From Roseovarius sp. (lineage in GTDB: Bacteria > Pseudomonadota > Alphaproteobacteria > Rhodobacterales > Rhodobacteraceae), in assembly GCA_023260815.1 (NCBI GenBank), contig JALQUE010000067.1, forward strand, positions 1 through 6,936: a stretch of DNA of 6,936 nt. The letters are read 5' to 3'. The notes below the pieces were generated by a model. The model made no database searches. It saw only the letters and a list, made by a program, of their open reading frames with translations, and had not been told where the DNA came from. Positions 6,373 through 6,936 of the stretch are shown piece after piece; the first letter of the stretch is position 1; each line of letters begins with the position of its first letter. The position numbers were made by a program, and so were the translations under genes.

Positions 6373-6936
6373 GATTTCCTCCTCGGCACAGACAAGGGTG
6401 CCGGCGTCATCCGATTGTTCCTCGAAGCTGCTGAGCACGCGCAGCTTCACATTGTAGCGCATCGCCAATTCGACCGACCGGGTTTGCAGCACCTTGGCGC
6501 CGAGAGAGGCCAGTTCGAGCATTTCCTCGAAGGCGATCCGGTCAAGCCGGCGGGCCTTGTCGCAGATGCGCGGATCGGTGGTGTAGACGCCATCGACATC
6601 GGTATAGATATCACAGCGTTCCGCATCGAAGGCGGCGGCGAAGGCCACGGCGGTGGTGTCCGAGCCACCCCGTCCAAGCGTTGTGATGCGGCCCTCGGGG
6701 CTGACGCCCTGAAAGCCCGCCACGACCGCGACGCGCATGCCTTCGGCGAATTTGGCATTGATGTTGTCGGGGGGGATGTCTTCGATCCGGGCGGCGGAAT
6801 GGGCCGAGGTGGTCTTGACCGGCACTTGCCAGCCCTGCCAGCTGCGCGCGGGAATGTCCATTTCCTGCAAGGTCAGCGCCATCAGGCCGGCTGTCACGTT
6901 TTCGCCCGAGCTTACGACGGCGTCGTATTCGCGCGC
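5884..6936 (-). CDS. lysC: Aspartate kinase, 5' end outside window
   Basis: LysC phosphorylates L-aspartate with ATP to 4-phospho-L-aspartate, the first step to lysine, threonine, methionine and diaminopimelate. The frame is open to the last base of the window (it begins AREYDAVVSSGENV), so the GTG at 6897 is internal. About 60 residues, including the KFGGTS nucleotide motif, are expected beyond the edge. Of 350 residues visible, 1 to about 175 are the amino-acid kinase domain, with VVSSGE, TLGRGGSDTTAVA (87-99) and YTDVDGVYTTDPR (111-123). They are followed by SLGAKVLQTRSVELAMRY. Two ACT domains follow (about 204-265, ISVADRPGIAAAIFGPLSDAG; about 283-348, VGIGMRSQSGVAAKMFKTLS), the sites of feedback inhibition by lysine and/or threonine in this family. 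It ends 72 bp before ptsP. The organisation is that of a monofunctional LysC, with no homoserine dehydrogenase fused at the C-terminus. Confidence 0.96.
   Translation of the reverse strand, partial: AREYDAVVSSGENVTAGLMALTLQEMDIPARSWQGWQVPVKTTSAHSAARIEDIPPDNINAKFAEGMRVAVVAGFQGVSPEGRITTLGRGGSDTTAVAFAAAFDAERCDIYTDVDGVYTTDPRICDKARRLDRIAFEEMLELASLGAKVLQTRSVELAMRYNVKLRVLSSFEEQSDDAGTLVCAEEEIMESNVVNGIAYSRDEAKMTLISVADRPGIAAAIFGPLSDAGVNVDMIVQNISEEGRTDMTFSCPTDQVLRAEKALQSAKERGEINYHDLVADTNVAKVSAVGIGMRSQSGVAAKMFKTLSNEGINIKVIATSEIKISVLIDRKYMELAVQALHDAFGLDKSA
6378..6384 (-). promoter_or_regulatory. Internal Shine-Dalgarno within lysC
   Basis: On the minus strand the sequence reads GAGGAGG-AAATC-ATG, with a 5-nt spacer before the ATG at 6372. 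It is the strongest ribosome-binding-site match in the window, better than those of the annotated gene starts. It sits precisely between the kinase and ACT domains. Confidence 0.5.

Overview
The window is GC-rich, densely coding chromosomal DNA. Protein sequences and gene order suggest an alphaproteobacterium of the Rhodobacterales (Roseobacter/Rhodobacter group). The evidence is a nitrogen-type PtsP directly downstream of lysC, a SPOR protein with a GYKSAWTDDRLNP core of the kind I recall from this order, and dispersed-repeat-like hairpins between genes. The taxonomic call is inference from remembered family resemblance; no database was searched.

Layout. Bases 1-1266 (+) are the 3' part of a SPOR-domain envelope protein whose start lies before the window. 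It converges on a flavin reductase-like FMN-binding protein at 1334-1939 (-). A short divergent gap of 89 bp follows, then a probable two-gene (+) unit: a YhbS-type GNAT acetyltransferase (GTG start at 2029) and an EcsC-family protein (ATG start at 2568), each with a clear Shine-Dalgarno sequence. Bases 3318-3567 form the only sizeable non-coding stretch. It lies between converging genes and is packed with four successive inverted repeats. On the minus strand, the end of lysC (aspartate kinase, 5' end beyond the window) is followed 72 bp later by a complete ptsP (GAF domain plus enzyme I).

How the genes work together. LysC commits aspartate to lysine, threonine, methionine and diaminopimelate synthesis. 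PtsP is the first phosphotransferase of the nitrogen PTS; the pair probably share a transcript. The other genes are housekeeping or poorly characterised, and nothing in the window links them mechanistically.

I saw no defence system, mobile element, CRISPR array, tRNA or rRNA. The two most interesting signals are a strong in-frame Shine-Dalgarno/ATG inside lysC, exactly at the catalytic/ACT boundary, which predicts a separate regulatory beta polypeptide, and the composite hairpin cluster between ecsC and ptsP.
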